Below are positions 52,859 through 64,000 of a DNA stretch of 64,000 nt, one piece after another. Location of the stretch: the NCBI RefSeq assembly GCF_000002235.5, contig NW_022145607.1, positions 36,183,029-36,247,028 on the forward strand, in the 5' to 3' direction. Origin of the DNA: Strongylocentrotus purpuratus. Its lineage: Eukaryota > Echinodermata > Echinoidea > Camarodonta > Strongylocentrotidae. Position numbers and translations under genes: made by a program. Each line of letters opens with the position of its first letter. Position 1 is the stretch's first letter. Below the pieces are notes generated by a model. That model saw only the letters and a program-made list of their open reading frames with translations. It ran no database searches and was not told the DNA's origin.

Positions 52859-55800
52859 AAGCTGTTATTTTCAAGATGGCGTCCAAGATACCTAAAAATG
52901 GCCATAAATCACTTATTATCCATCCTAGAGACATACCTTTAGTGTCTATCCCATGGTTTTTTGAGGGGGTCAGATAATCCATTAGACAGTAGAATGTTTT
53001 TAGATGGTCTAGGAAACCCCCACATCCAAGATGGTGTCCAAAATGGCCGCCGCTACCTAAAAATATAGCCATAAGTCACTTAGTATGTATTCTAGCTAGA
53101 GGCATGACTTTGATGTCTATCCCATGGTTTTCGGGGCGGAGAATACATTGAAATGAGTTAAAATGTTCATTGGTGGACAGCTAGCTATAGGAAACCCCCA
53201 AATTCAAGAGGCCTCAAAAGGGCCATCATCTTCAGCGCTCTGGAGCCAGTGTGTTGCCTCTCTTCTTGCTACATGTCCAAAACATCTAAGTCTATTTATC
53301 CTCATAACCTGCGCCACCCCATCAATCCCATTGATTGAAGGAGGACTTCGTTCTTCCTTCTCTCGGGAAGTGATATGCCCTGCACATCCACCTCACCATC
53401 GTCATCTCAGCTTTCTCCATGCTCTTTACATTGGACGATTTCATTGCCCATGTTTCGCTCCCGTACGTCATGCATTTTCTTACTCGAGCAGACCACACCT
53501 TCCCTTTTACTCTTAAAGGGGTTGCCCTTGAGCTGAGGAAAGGAGAGAGCTCACGAAACTTTTTCCAAGCGCTTTGGATTCTTGCAGTCACAGCTGCTGT
53601 CTCTCCTCCTCTGACAGCCATGTCTCCCAGGTAGCAGAACTTCTACACCTAAGCTTATCATACGCCGTTCAATGGAGATCCAAACCTGTCACATTGTCAC
53701 TGGTACATTTTCTATGAGATTGTACCTAAGCATCTCTTTCAGATGAATGTCTTAATAACTTGCTCCTTACAGGCTACCAAATATTCCACTGTACCTGCGT
53801 TGGAACCAGCAACTGCATTTGGTGCATCTGATTGAGTTTGCTCCAACACCTGTATAGTAAACTCCGCAGTGGTATTCTGTTTTCTCTGTCTCACCTGCAT
53901 CAGCAGAAGACACCATGACCTTGGACTTTTCAGCATTCACTTTCAGACCCTTTCCTTCTAGGGCTGCTTGTCATGGAGATATGCTAGCTATAAATTAAGT
54001 TCTTGATCACTCTTAGCCATCAGCACAAGGTCATCTGCATAATAGCAGTTCCCATGGAAGCCTTCCTGAATGTCCTTTGAGATGACATATATTACGATGA
54101 TGAAGAGGAAAGAGGATAAGACTGAGCACTAGGCCTTGGTGAACTCCTACTTTGACATAAAAGATTTTGCTGTCACCACACGACGTTTGGATGTGTGTCT
54201 TTGCTTCTGTAAATAGTGCCATGACTGCTCTTACGAGCCACTCCTCAACACCCGCTATCCTCAACGTCAAGTTGACAACCTCCCTTGGTATTCGGTCAAA
54301 GGCCTTCTCTAGGTCGACGAATGCAAAGTACAGCTGCTGCTTCTTTGCAATAAACTTTTCTTGCATCTGACGTACGGTGAATATTGCATCGATAGTTCCC
54401 TTTAGTTCTCAAACTGAATTACATCAACTGCAACCTACTCTCTGACTCTCTTTTCCAGAACTCTCTCATAGATCTTCATGGCATACTCAAGAAGCTTGAT
54501 GGTTCGAAAGGACCTAAAATGGCCAGAGGGTTTCCTTTTCCTTTAAAGAGTGGAAATACAGCACTCAGAGTCCAGTCAGATGGAATGTGACCTTCATCTA
54601 GAATATCATATAACAGATCTATCAACCACTAAACACCATGTTTCCCTAATGCTAGTATGATTTCCTTGACCACTCTTGATGGACCAGCTGCCTTTCCCTT
54701 GCTGGAGAGTAAAAGGGCGCGAGCAACCTCACCTTGTCAGTTGTGATCGAAATGCGACATCTTGGCCCCTCTGTTGCGTCACACTAAGTAATCACATCCC
54801 AAGAGTTTTCAACATTCATGAAGCGTTCCGTGTAACTCCTCCACGCTTCTTTCACACATGTTGGGCCCAATACGTCCACAGCAGCTTGTGCCATCTGCTC
54901 TACTATCTTGAATAGCTTCTTTTGATTCCCTTTTGTTATTTCCTTCACAAGCTCACTTCTCTTGGCCTCCTGGGCTTCCCAAATCTCTTGCCGTGAATTT
55001 CTTTTTGCTACATTGTATGCTTTGTGGTCTTCCTCCCTCCCTGATTGATTCCAGATTTTAAACTGTGCATTCTTCTCCTCAGCAGCCGTTGTGACATCCT
55101 CATTTCACCGCCAGGTTTCTTTGTGTCTGTTTTTCCTTGTGTCCATCCGCACACCTATGCTGCTGCCTCGAGCCAAATCTTTTCATTGCCAGCCGTTTAT
55201 ATTTTATACCACTGGCCTTTTGGACCTTTGCATGTCTGTATTCAATAATAGACCGAAAGCGCTCCTGTTCTTCTTTCTTCTGAATTTTCCAGATCTGCAG
55301 CCTTGGCTTGAACTTCCTTCGTTTCTTCTTACCGGCCTTTATGTGGAGATCTGCAGCTACTAGGTGATGCTGAGAGTCGCAATCCTCTCTGGCAATTGCT
55401 TTCACATTCTTTATCATGGCCCAATCAGTGGCTCTTACCAGGATGGGATAGATTTGGGTTTTAATTCCCCCAGAGTCATATGTGATAAGGTGACTGTTCG
55501 GTTTGCTGAAGAAAGTGTTTCCTATCATTATTTCCATGGCTTAATTCAGCAACTTCTATAATTGTCTCCAACTCTGTGTTCCTTCTGCCGAATCCCATCC
55601 CTCCATGCTCACCCTAGCTGGTAACCATCTGCTAACTTGCCAACATGACCATTTAAGTCACCTCCTAGGATGATTGATTGACAATCAGGAATGTTGCAAA
55701 ATTAACATGCATCAGATCCCAGAAGGCATCCTGTTCCTCCTGTGTCCTGCCTGACCGAAGTGCAGAGACAGATAGAATGTTGACAAGTTTGCTCCCTATG

Positions 55801-56937
55801 ACTAGTTTTAGGGCAATGGCTCTTTCGCTTATCCTGTCCATGCTAGCCACCTGAGTAACCGATGTCTCGCTTAAGAAGATACCTAACCCAGCAGTACCAT
55901 CATCTTTCCTTTGCCAGTAGAACTTATACCTGGCTCCTACACTACAAAGCCAACGGGCACTGCTTCCTTTCTATCGGTTCTCCTGCAGACAACATATATC
56001 AATCTTTCTCCGTCTCATCACATCTACACCTCTCTAGACTTTCTTGACATACACTCAAATTCCATGTGGCTACACGTACGCTGTTTTTCGAACCTGGATG
56101 TCTGATATTGTCCTTCTAACCGTCAACAGCGCCAGCATCAGGCTGTTTGCCATCATCATTGACACTAATTCGGTCTATTCTTCCACCACGGCTTTGCGAG
56201 GGTCGGTGAAAATCGAATGACCCGCGCCGTCCTTCGGGCTGGACGGTGCCCGTATTGTGCTTTCCATACAAAGAAATTTGATGGAGCTTTATTTTACGCC
56301 GGATGCCCTTCCTGTCGCAACCAGAAGTGGCCTCTTCCCAGCAGCTTTTCCACTCGTAGCCTTGGGTCACTGAGGCGCAGCGCTGCGCCCTGCAACCAGG
56401 AGCCAGTGGCCGTCTTTTCCTAGATGCATGACCAACCGGGGCCATGCTTTTGACAGGTGTTATTTTTCATCCTAGAGGGTGTCCACCTGTAGGCACCCTC
56501 CCACTGAGAGACTCGGTGGGGGCCGGATTAGTCGCCGGCAACTCGACCATGAAGCTGGCAGTACAGGCCTATATGGTTACCTGGAGCAACAAAACAGTTG
56601 GCCAGACGTAAATCGACAATAATTAGCCTATACCTAATAGAGAGGGCGTTTTATATTGAAAGCACTTTGTGGTCCTTTGGACGCCATATTGGATTTCGTG
56701 GTTTCCTGAACCACTGCTTAGTGATGATACGTGACTTATGGCCATATTTATGTTGAAATTTTGGGTTTCCTGGACCATCACAACCCATGTTTACTTATTT
56801 CCATGGATTCTTTGACCCTCACAACTAAGGGATAGACATCAAAATGATGTCTCTATAATATATAATAAGTTATTTATGATCATTTTTAGGTATCGGCAGC
56901 CATCTTGGACGCAATCTTTAGAATAACAGCTTTTTGA
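52859..56937. mobile_element. Element with tandem-repeat TIRs, split by a LINE
   Basis: Left end aagctgttattttcaagatg, right end agaataacagctttt. Each end carries about 180-bp units with 'aagatggcgtccaa', 'cctaaaaatggccataa' and 'gtctatcccatgg' (two at 52870-53180; decayed inverted ones at 56660-56930). The middle is filled by a LINE. No transposase. It abuts the orphan transporter exon at its right end. Confidence 0.65.
53230..56560 (-). mobile_element. RTE-like LINE, damaged
   Basis: Reading the minus strand: an endonuclease piece (55850-55665: RISERAIALKLVIGSKLVNI, GRTQEEQDAFWD; 55537-55300: NSHLITYDSGG), reverse transcriptase (54366-54031: FVDLEKAFDRIPREVV, GVEEWLVRAVMALF, KVGVHQGLVLS) and the 3' part (53621-53322: WKKFRELSPFLSSRATPL, CMTYGSETWAMK, MTMVRWMCRAYH). 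Several frame breaks and stops. The LINE lies inside the inverted-repeat element at 52859-56937. Confidence 0.85.
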
Positions 56938-57035
56938 GGAGGGGTAATAAGCGGGGTCTTTCTGGTAGCATGTGGCTTTATCTCCAACATCACCGGTCTT
57001 GGTATCACCCTGGCAATCACAGGTATGTCATATTG
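56936..57035 (+). pseudogene. Orphan transporter exon 2 fragment
   Basis: Encodes GGVISGVFLVACGFISNITG and ends LAIT with a donor-like ATCACAG|GTATGT, matching the 3' part of exon 2 at 32723-32863 on the other strand. The 5' third (PFVSLVLQ part) is missing, cut off exactly where the TIR element ends. It lies upstream of, not downstream from, the exon 1 copy at 59889, so it cannot serve that gene. Confidence 0.8.
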
Positions 57036-57039
57036 AGAG

Positions 57040-57118
57040 GGGTTATAAACAGGATGTTTCTGGTATCATGTGGTTTTATCTCCAACATTACCGGTCTTTG
57101 TATCATGGCACTCACAAA
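57040..57118 (+). pseudogene. Second, more decayed copy of the same exon fragment
   Basis: Immediately after the first: ggggttataaacaggatgtt, ctggtatcatgtggttttat, ctccaacattaccggtcttt, ggcactcaca. A tandem duplicate of about 100 bp, lacking the donor site. Confidence 0.7.
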
Positions 57119-57199
57119 TGCGAATTTTCTACACAGTACTAGTCTTCTTTCCTTAAGTGTACTTAAATTGCATACTTGACATACATTTGAATATGACAT

Positions 57200-57880
57200 T
57201 AAAATCAGAGCCTAACATAATGAATTAAGTACTGATTGTAATTGCGAGACATCTGTAGATTTCCGACATTGTACTAACGAGAGGTCGTCGACATATTTGA
57301 AATACGGTATAGGAAGTTGCTCACATAAATCGTTAACCATAATTAAAAAGAAAATTCGCCCAAGACGTGTACCTTGGGGAACACCAGCATGATTGAATTC
57401 AACATTTGATAAAACACCGTTATATTTTATAATCATGTTTACGAGATTCTAAAAAACTGGCTATCCAATCTATTATCCTACGCCTTATATCCATATGAAT
57501 CATTTTTCTAATCAGAATTTTATGATCTAAGCGATCAAAAGCTTTACTAATATCTATACAAATAACAGATTTTCTGTTTTCTGCATTTTTATATAAACTA
57601 TGTAAAATACCAACAATATAATGTGTAGTACAAATTATTACCTAATCGGTGAGTGTCAATATGTTTATCAATATCTTCTAATAACCATTTTGCTAAAAAG
57701 GATTCGGCTACTTTGGAAAAATATGAAGTTATTCCAATCGGGGTAGATTATTAATATGAGGAGGTTAAGATTTTGGAATCGGACATATTTCTGCAGTTTT
57801 CCATTGGGTTGGAACTTTTCCTTGTCTAAAAAATTGGTCTAGCTGGTTCCGCTGTAACCCTTCGGCAATATTCAAATCCA
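57200..57880 (-). mobile_element. LINE reverse-transcriptase fragment
   Basis: On the minus strand: CIDISKAFDRLDHKILIRKM, then HAGVPQGTRLGRIFFLIMVN and FKYVDDLSLVQ, the RT core with the YVDD box (F-Y-x-DD class variant). Frame breaks between pieces. Both ends missing. CR1/L2-like by style; clade uncertain. Confidence 0.75.
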
Positions 57881-58985
57881 GGCATTCTTGAGCTTACCGG
57901 CGGGTGTCGTTGACGTTACTCTTTCCACTTTTCTTCAACTTTTCCAGAAAGGCTTTGAACTGAAGATCTTGTTATAAATTAGACACTTTAAACTCAGTAC
58001 CTTTCACAATATCAACATTGCGAGTGGTTTGGAGATGCCTTTGCAGGTCATACCGCATCGATTGCATCGTGTTCTTACAGTTCAGCTATCCGGCCTTCTG
58101 GCGATCGAGCTCCTGCATTGAATCTTGAAAGAAGATTATCCAAATCCACGTCGCTCATTTACTCGATGTCACCAATATTGCATGTTGAGCAGTAATCCTT
58201 AAAGATAGAGACCGCGTACTTGATTTGTCTCTCTGCTTCCTCTAGTAACTGCTACAAACACTCCTCACTTAGTAATTCGAATCTTGGAGTTGGAGCTCGA
58301 TCAGTTGCTAAGTCACTCGCCATGTTGAATTCTTAAACGCTGCACGTACCGTGCGATTGATTAACGTAGTCGTAACCTAGCGACTCAAGAAATTGAAAGC
58401 ACTCTTAAAACCTGAACCAAATTTTTTTTTTTGCAAAAGTCGCGGAGCGGTTAGGCGTACTATCACAGGGTTTGGGCGTTCTATCACGTAGGTCAATTGA
58501 TAGAATGCCCAAACCCTCTGACGCAATGATATATCGAGAGGCTCCTTGTCATGTGATATAGGTTTGACAAATCAGTGAATGACAATCTATGTACGAGGTA
58601 TATAATAATATCTCTTGTACTGTATATTTACATGTACATGTTTGTTGTGAGAGGTAAAGGAGTTTTGACCTGTGTGCTAAAGCACAGAAACAGGGCACGC
58701 ACGATTAATGAATTCCCAGTCTGGTACAACAATGTTCTGTTGATTTAAGGCGAAGGCCACCATCCCACTCCTGAGGTTTTATCGGGTTTTCCTTCCCTAT
58801 ACCCAAAGCCCAATGTCAGTTCCCCAGACCGCGAAGCCAAAGTATCCGGAGGGGCGGCGATTTCTTTTCATGACCGGGGGGGGGGGGGGGGGGGGGGCAC
58901 ATGTGATGGACGGGAGGCCTGGTGGGGTCCAGGGAGCAGAGCCCCCGGAAGCTCAGGGTTTGGGGCATTTAATCACGGTCTAAAA
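57880..58985 (-). repeat. Inverted-duplicated segment B, right copy
   Basis: Reverse-complement match of 39378-40500, from the Crypton-like fragment through tgcaaaagtcgcggagcggt and ggttttatcgggttttcctt to cagagcccccggaagctcag and aatcacggtct. A G-run of about 21 sits at 58877-58897. Confidence 0.85.
57900..58324 (-). pseudogene. Crypton-like recombinase fragment, right copy
   Basis: Minus-strand copy starting MASDLATDRAPTPRFELLSE, with a stop soon after, a further stop before MSDVDLDNLLSRFNAGARSP, and frame shifts after that. Same family and same breakdown type as 40030-40620 but with its own additional stops, so both copies decayed after duplicating. Confidence 0.62.
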
Positions 58986-59365
58986 AAAATTTTATGCACC
59001 AGTTGATAACTGACTGTTGGCATATTTTCATCACACCAGTTGATTACTGGTCCGTGTGCATATTTTCAGTTGCGCCAGTTGATGACTGACTGTTGGCATA
59101 TTTCTAGTTGAACCATCTGACACCAATTTGCATATTGAGTATGGGATGCGTGCAGATCTATGTTTTTTTTAATAATTTATCTGAATTTACAGCATATTTC
59201 TTAATTACTGATGATTTAGTTATATGCAATTCATTCCGAAAATACTACAAATATAAATTACCAGTTATTAGAATATTTTGCACTTCGTATAAATTACATT
59301 AAATTCAACATGAATAAGGGAAACATTAACTATGAACTAAAATATTTTCAATCAAATACAAGTAT
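58986..59365. other. Spacer with short tandem repeat
   Basis: Three copies of a roughly 50-bp unit with 'ccagttgat-actg' and 'tgcatattttca' at 59000-59115. No gene. Confidence 0.55.
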
Positions 59366-59600
59366 ATTGGTTGATTGATTTATTGATTGGTTGATTGAAT
59401 GTTTTATTGATTGATCAGTAGGTTTAGTGAATGGTTGTTTGGTCCATTGAATTTATTTATTAATTGATCACTGTTGATTTTAGGATTAAGTGGTTGATTA
59501 ACCCACTATTCATCAGTTTAATGATGATTCATCTGATTGATTTGATTTAATTTTATTTGATAAGATTTATTGATTCATTGATTGATTGATATACTTCCCT
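59366..59600. repeat. (TTGA)n-type imperfect array
   Basis: ttgattgatttattgattgg and related words; reverse-complement counterpart of the CAAT/CAAC array at 34376-34965. Lies about 290 bp upstream of the second transporter start. Confidence 0.8.
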
Positions 59601-59888
59601 GTTTCAGATTTACACTTCGTTTGACTAGTGAGACCAGTTTACTTTTATTTCTGTTGTAGGCATACTTTGGCAACAGTTGCTTTTGATGACTTGATAGCTT
59701 CCCCGAGCCTTACCCGACATAACAAAAAGTAAATAATATTTAACAAGGAGGACACAAGAAGCTTTGATATGAAGAAAAGGCGATTTGAGTTGTTTCTCAC
59801 CAACATTTTATGAGGGACACTTTTTAAGTTATTATGCTCCTTTTCTAAGTTTTAAATTTAAGGTTTTGCAACAACAAAGAAGTTAGAA

Positions 59889-60096
59889 ATGGAGTCATCA
59901 AGAGGACAAGAGATCTCCGTTTTAAACTGGAAGTGGGGTTACGTCATCATACTATGCAAATTCGTGACAAACATGGGATTTGGGATCATCAAGGCTTTCG
60001 GCGTTCTCCTTCCACTGATGGTTGAAAGATTCAACACAAATTACGCCACTTTAGGTTTCCTCTGCACTTTACCCGGTTCAATCATGCTATTTTCAG
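59889..60096 (+). CDS. Second SLC16-type transporter, exon 1 only
   Basis: 208 nt, ATG to donor TTTCAG|GTGAAT, phase 1. It encodes MESSRGQEISVLNWKWGYVI and LPGSIMLFS, about 57 of 69 residues equal to the exon 1 at 34243-34036. The exon-2 equivalent should lie about 1.2 kb downstream but is not seen up to 64000. Either the intron is longer and the gene runs past the window, or the copy is broken. The frame and splice site are intact. Confidence 0.75.
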
Positions 60097-60929
60097 GTGA
60101 ATTATTTGATTCTTTATAATTCTAATTATTATAACTAAGAACAATACACTCTATTTTTCAAAATGTATAAGACGTATGCATTGTGGCTTTCCATACCCCG
60201 TCCATCTACACACAATTTTGTATTTTTTAAGCAATTTTGTTTGATGTCTCCAAATGTGTAATACAAACCATAACATACAACTGAATAAAATAAACGTGTT
60301 CAATATTGATTGTTTTTACTTAAACATAATTAAACAAAAACTTATTTGCAGTATATATAACTTAGCAACAAAGTAAACGTATAAGTAGCTCAACATAATA
60401 TATATGTCACTTGTAAATGTTATTCACTTATATACAAAAATTAAAAAATAAATAAATCTGGAGGTAATTTTACTGGAACAATGCCTGCTCCTCCCTGCCC
60501 CCTCCCTGCCCCCTCCGTCACACAAATACCCCAACCGACACACCCACACACCTACTCACTCACCCACCTACCCCTCACACAAACACTACTCATTCAGTGG
60601 ATGTCTGCTAACATTCTCAACTCAAGAAAAATATACTAAATAAGTTATCCAGGCCGCAAAATAAAGTTACACTTTGAACAGGCTCACGGTGGAGAAGAAA
60701 ACAAATCTTAATTAATCTTAAGCTGCTCCCATTTATGTGATCTGAAATGTGATCCCAGCTTTCCCATTCTAATTGCTATTTTCTTGTCCTCATCCCTTTA
60801 CTTAAAAAGGCTTTTTTTCATCTTTTCAAAAGTTGGTACTCGCCCCCCCCCTGATCTTGACACAAATGTAACATTCTTGACCATGAAAATGATAGTATTA
60901 CACATTTTTTATTCTATATGAACTACCTT
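60097..60929. other. Intron or spacer after the second exon 1
   Basis: AT-rich, with a CCTCC-rich stretch at 60485-60520 and ACAC-rich DNA at 60535-60595. No exon recognised. Confidence 0.45.
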
Positions 60930-61450
60930 CCAACCCAACAAATATATCTCGCCATTCTAAATCTTTAATTTCAAATAAAAAAGTCGTATTAAAGCCTGCC
61001 ATATCCTTTAAACGCTCCCGCAAGATAAAAATAAATGTTTGTATGTTTCTGTTTCCTGCTTACAAAACGAACATAAATTATCACCAACAAAACCAAATCT
61101 ATGAAGATGTTCATTAGTATATATGGCTCCATGCAATAATTTAAATTGAAAATCTCGTTATTTTCTAATGAGTATAGTAATTCGTGGTCTAACAAATATT
61201 TCTTTTGATTCTTTATCTATAAAATCATAATCATTTTGCCCATCCCTTACCTGCAAATCATACGTTTGCTGCAGTGCTTTGATAAAATAATCATAAATTG
61301 TTCTTGAACCCACATCTCAAAACTGTATTTTTTTACCTGAAATATGGAAATAAGTAGTAAAGCTTATAAAATCAACCTAGAGGAATTGTATTAACCCTGA
61401 ATCATCCTTCCATAATCTGGGTATCGCATCATAAATATCAATAATCATAA
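60930..61450 (-). mobile_element. L1-like LINE 3' fragment
   Basis: On the minus strand: FKLLHGAIYTNEHLHRFGFV, then CSFCKQETETYKHLFLSC, the zinc-binding motif found after reverse transcriptase in L1/Tx1-type LINEs. Stops and frame breaks are present. Only the C-terminal region remains. Confidence 0.65.
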
Positions 61451-61654
61451 GCAAATTATTATCTTTCATACCGAGGTTCATAACATATTTAACAGACTTA
61501 ACATGGCATTTCTCAACCAAGTGATTCAGTTGAACAATCCCTCTTTCAACAAGTATCTATCAACTACCATCTCTATTTCACAATATTTACAGTTTAAACT
61601 CAAACATTCACACATACCCCACCCGTTATTCAACAAATTATCACTTAAAAAATC

Positions 61655-61800
61655 CTAAAATACTGTTAGCACAAAAATCAGTAAGACATCATGGACCAGA
61701 TGTTTGGAACTCCTTACCAAATTCAATAAGGCATTGTTTATCTCTCTATTCTTTAAAGCATCTCTCAGAAAACTCTCATATCAAAGTATCTACATAACTG
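61655..61800 (+). mobile_element. LINE ORF2 tail fragment
   Basis: Plus strand: VRHHGPDVWNSLPNSIRHCL, LYSLKHLSENSH and a stop. 'GP.lWNSLP..IR' is the usual C-terminus of many CR1/L2-type LINEs. It is on the opposite strand from the L1-like fragment, so it is a separate insertion. Confidence 0.65.
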
Positions 61801-61954
61801 ATTTCAACATGCAGTAGGCAATTGACAAATTTTGGTCACATTGCAACTCAGTTTTGCAATTTTTTTTCTTTCTATTTCTTATTCTTAGTTTCCTTTATTG
61901 TAAAGGCTATTTTGTTTCCACTCCACTATACCACACAGAGCTACGTGCACTTCC

Positions 61955-63809
61955 TATGGTGGCCCTGAAGGGACATCGCGAATAGACTAAATCGTGAAAA
62001 ATATGCGATAAAATTCACGATATCGTCAATTTTATCGCATATTTTTCACGAAGAAATTCACGAAATTGACGATATCGTGAACTTTATCGTGAACTTTTCA
62101 CGATGAAATTGACGATATCGTGAATTTTATCGTGTACTCTATCGTGTACTCTATCGTGTACTCTATCGTGTACTCTCCTGACGGGCGCTTCGTAAACAAA
62201 ACCAGCCCTAGCTGGGGGAGACAGAGAGAAGGAAAAAAGGGAAAGGGAAAGAGAAGATAAAAGGAAAGAAAGAATAATAAGAAGAAAAGAGGGAAACGGG
62301 GGGGGGGGGTGAAGGGCTCTTGCCTCCTCCTCACTCCCCCCCCCCCCCGCCAAAAAATAAATAAGGAGAGAGAGAAGGGAAAGGGAAAGGGAAAGAAAAT
62401 ATAAAAGGAAAGAAAGAAGAGGAAGAAGGAAAGAGGGAAACGGGGGAAGGGCGAAAGGCTCTTACCTCCCCCCCCGCCAAAAAAATAAATAAGAGAGAGA
62501 GAGAGAGAGAGAGAAGGGAAAGGGAAAGACAGAAGAGGAATAAGAGGGAAACAGGGGAAGGGCGAAGGGCTCTTGCCTCCTCCCCCCCCGCCAAAAATAA
62601 ATAAGAGAGAGAAGGGAAAGGGAAAGAAAATATAAAAGGAAAGAAAGAAGAGGAATAAGAAGGAAAGAGGGAAACGGGGGAAGAGCGAAGGGCTCTTGCC
62701 TCCTCCCTCCCCACCCCCCGCCAAAAAAAAAAAATAAGAGATAGAGAGAGAAGGGAAAGGGAAAGGGAAAGAGAAGATAAAAGGAAAGAAAGAAGAGGAA
62801 GAAGAAGAAGAAAAGAGGGAAACGGGGGCGAAGGGCTTTTGCATCCCCCCGCCCAAAAAATAAATAAGAGAGAGAGAGAGAGAGAAGGGAAAGGGAAAGA
62901 GAATAAAAAAGGAAAGGAAGAAGAATAAGAAAAAAGGGAAACAGGGGCGAAGGGCTCTTGCCTCCTTTCTTTTCTTTCTTTTCCTTTCTTTCCTATTCTC
63001 CCTCTTTTTCGTTTTTCTCTTTCTTTCTTCTCTTTCCCTTTCCTTCTCTCTCTCTCTCTTATTTATTTTTTGGCGGGGACGGGGGGACGAGGCAAAAGCC
63101 CTTTGCCCCCGTTTCCCTCTTTTCTTCTTCTTCCTCTTCTTTCTTTCCTTTTATCTTCTCTTTCCCTTTCCCTTTCCCTTCTCTCTCTCTCTCTGATTTA
63201 TTTTTTGGCGGGGGGGGGGGGGGGAGGGGGGGCAAGAGTCCTTCGCCCTTCCCCCGTTTTCCTCTTTTCTTCTTCTTCCTCTTCTTTCTTTCCTTTTATC
63301 TTCTCTTTCCCTTTCCCTTTCCCTTCTCTCTCTCTCTCTGATTTATTTTTTGGCGGGGATGGGGGGGGGGGGGGGGGGGGGGGGGGAGTGAGGAGGAGGC
63401 AAGAGCCCTTCGCCCCCCCCCGTTTCCCTCTTTTCTTCTTATTATTCTTTCTTTCCTTTTATCTTCTCTTTCCCTTTCCCTTTTTTCCTTCTCTCTGTCT
63501 CCCCCAGCTAGGGCTGGTTTTGTTTACGAAGCGCCCGTCAGGAGAGTACACGATAGAGTACACGATAGAGTACACGATAGAGTACACGATAAAATTGACG
63601 ATATCGTGAACTTTATATCGTGAACTTTTCACGATAAAATTCACGATATCGTCAATTTCATCGTGAAAAGTTCACGATAAAGTTCACGATATCGTCAATT
63701 TCGTGAATTTCTTCGTGAAAAATATGCGATAAAATTGACGATATCGTGAATTTTATCGCATATTTTTCACGATTTAGTCTATTCGCGATGTCCCTTCAGG
63801 GCCACCATA
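61955..63809. mobile_element. Palindromic foldback element, copy 2
   Basis: Same ends as 36806-38930. ACTTCC lies directly at 61949-61954 and 63810-63815: again a 6-bp target duplication, but a different target. Left and right ends match copy 1 almost base for base. The left TIR lacks one roughly 30-bp ACGATATCGT unit present in copy 1. The inner array is purine-rich from about 62220 to 62957 and pyrimidine-rich from there to 63500, so the turning point has shifted relative to copy 1. Open frames over the array are not genes. Confidence 0.88.
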
Positions 63810-63839
63810 ACTTCCACTATTCGTTACAAGCACATACAA

Positions 63840-63930
63840 ACAAGCACGTTTGCGTGCACATGCACACACACAAACACACACCACCACATACGCACACATA
63901 CACACACGCACACACACGCACAATATTTAT
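63840..63930. repeat. CA-rich tract
   Basis: Imperfect (CA)n and 'cacacacgcacac' words at the right edge of the window. Confidence 0.8.
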
Positions 63931-64000
63931 ATACACTTGCACAACACACTCACAAACTCATACACAAAGACAAAGATCGTTTTATAAACACTTTTTCATT

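Noticed and set aside
62084-63609. Similar long frames in the second foldback copy
   Set aside because: Same reason: repetitive array, open in several overlapping frames.
36800-63815. The two foldback copies as products of the same inverted duplication
   Set aside because: Each has its own 6-bp target duplication (GTGCAG and ACTTCC), so they inserted independently.

Overview
The window looks like a piece of a repeat-rich, intron-rich metazoan genome, most likely a marine deuterostome such as an echinoderm. The host genes are split by GT-AG introns, they match animal families, and the spacer is packed with MITEs, tRNA-headed SINEs, RTE-type LINEs, foldback elements and long homopolymer or microsatellite tracts. 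The echinoderm assignment is inference from gene and repeat style, not from a species marker.

Region 1 (1-20.5 kb) opens with a 27-bp minisatellite and a SINE. It then holds a complete seven-exon minus-strand gene for CLYBL, the mitochondrial citramalyl-CoA lyase (exons between 20191 and 5079). The exons join in frame to 357 residues. Its introns carry at least seven MITE or SINE insertions, some nested.

Region 2 (20.5-27.4 kb) has no recognised gene. It holds a GAA microsatellite, a 15-bp minisatellite, and a 3.3-kb foldback element with 10-bp target duplications and an 18-bp minisatellite built from its own terminal motif.

Region 3 (27.4-34.3 kb) is a minus-strand SLC16-type monocarboxylate transporter gene with all introns in phase 1 and two alternative last exons. 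Its second intron carries a damaged antisense RTE-like LINE.

Region 4 (34.3-64 kb) is a rearranged inverted-duplication landscape. First exons of two transporter paralogues face away from each other at 34.2 and 59.9 kb. Between them lie inverted copies of a Crypton-like recombinase fragment, of a CAAT/CAAC-type repeat and of other flank pieces. Near the centre is the most striking object: an 8.4-kb DNA transposon (42581-50945) with 1.15-kb terminal inverted repeats, each built of about 160-bp subrepeats. It carries one uninterrupted 1482-residue ORF. That protein has N-terminal Cys/His modules, conserved acidic blocks that may form a transposase core, a block resembling a FEN1/XPG-type 5' nuclease, and a Cys-rich (CXC, tesmin/TSO1-like) tail. 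I cannot place it in a named transposon superfamily. Two nearly identical 2-kb palindromic foldback elements with different 6-bp target duplications lie at 36.8 and 62.0 kb.

No real tRNA, rRNA or CRISPR locus, and no retroviral, LTR or Polinton element, was recognised.
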